Shown here: piece by piece, positions 5,202-5,268 of the stretch
Position numbering within the stretch: position 1 is the first letter of the stretch
How the letters are laid out: each line of letters starts with the position of its first letter
Assembly (NCBI GenBank): GCA_009779015.1
Contig: WRFC01000069.1
Span: forward strand, 1 to 5,268
Reading direction: 5' to 3'
DNA: 5,268 nucleotides
Source of the DNA: Coriobacteriia bacterium
GTDB taxonomy: Bacteria > Actinomycetota > Coriobacteriia > Coriobacteriales > UBA8131
Program-made: the position numbers and the translations under genes
The notes under the pieces: generated by a model
Seen by the model: only the letters and a program-made list of their open reading frames with translations
The model's database searches: none
Told to the model about the DNA's origin: nothing

Positions 5202-5268
5202 ATGGCACCCCCCGACCCGGCACTTGGCCCGGCACTGGGTACGGCGTCTTGCCCGGCGTCTGGTCCGG
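5195..5268 (-). CDS. Possible 3' end of an upstream CDS with a Gly/Ala/Ser/Pro-rich tail (partial)
   Basis: From the right edge, one minus-strand frame (first full codon at 5266) runs 23 codons to a TAG at 5195-5197. It would encode a low-complexity tail built of four-residue units, DAGQ-DAVP-SAGP-SAGS, ending GGAIW. The stop overlaps the start of the FAD-subunit gene in the arrangement ATGGTAG, typical of translationally coupled operon genes. The other two minus frames are also open here, so the reading frame is not proven. In related clusters this position may hold another hydroxylase subunit, but nothing in these residues identifies the product. Confidence 0.38.
   Translation of the reverse strand, partial: GPDAGQDAVPSAGPSAGSGGAIW
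5206..5262. repeat. Imperfect 12-bp tandem repeats before the FAD-subunit gene
   Basis: On the minus strand the variants GACGCCGGGCAA, GACGCCGTACCC, AGTGCCGGGCCA and AGTGCCGGGTCG follow one another in steps of 12. They share a GCCGGG-like core and are clearly related but diverged. A multiple-of-three period fits a coding repeat in the tail of the upstream gene. Confidence 0.55.

Noticed and set aside
4189..5235. Minus-strand open frame (348 codons) overlapping the FAD subunit and the permease start
   Set aside because: It shares the strand but not the frame of the FAD gene, whose motifs are clear. The product is Arg/Gly/Pro-rich without any domain.

Overview
All six recognisable genes, plus what looks like the tail of a seventh, lie on the minus strand, so the window is transcribed from right to left. 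The theme is anaerobic purine (xanthine/hypoxanthine/urate-type) catabolism. It contains an FAD-binding subunit of a molybdenum hydroxylase, an NCS2 AzgA/PbuG-type purine permease, a YheO/DauR-like PAS-HTH regulator, a RidA enamine/imine deaminase and a 2,3-diaminopropionate ammonia-lyase (DpaL/YgeX). These families also keep company in the E. coli ygeWXY...ssnA-ygfM-xdhD-type region and in the purine/urate clusters of gut anaerobes.

Layout in transcription order: (1) 5195-5268, a probable low-complexity C-terminal tail of an upstream CDS that overlaps the next start by 7 nt; (2) 4353-5201, the FAD subunit (XdhB/CoxM/YgfM-like); (3) 2765-4273, the purine permease, after a 79-nt gap; (4) 2317-2712 (or from 2763), a small protein I do not recognise, with a Pro/Gln/Arg repeat near its N-terminus; (5) a 136-nt gap with a good sigma70-type promoter; (6) 1518-2180, the PAS-HTH regulator; (7) 1065-1448, ridA; (8) 1-1009, dpaL, whose 3' end lies beyond the left edge. 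Spacing suggests an upper transcription unit (hydroxylase-permease-unknown) and a lower one (regulator-ridA-dpaL) that can start from its own promoter.

Inferred function: the permease imports a purine base and the molybdenum hydroxylase oxidises it. Downstream ring opening, encoded outside the window, leads to 2,3-diaminopropionate, which DpaL converts to pyruvate and ammonia. DpaL releases reactive 2-aminoacrylate/2-iminopropionate, and RidA hydrolyses it, so the ridA-dpaL pair reads as an enzyme with its own detoxifier. The regulator may sense a pathway ligand.

The organism cannot be named. The DNA is GC-rich (permease about 70% GC in places, regulator nearer 48%), has strong AGGAGG-type ribosome binding sites and is very rich in GGCC. 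Together with the gene content this fits a GC-rich anaerobe, perhaps a gut Bacillota or a relative; that is inference with low confidence. No RNA genes, CRISPR arrays or insertion sequences were seen.
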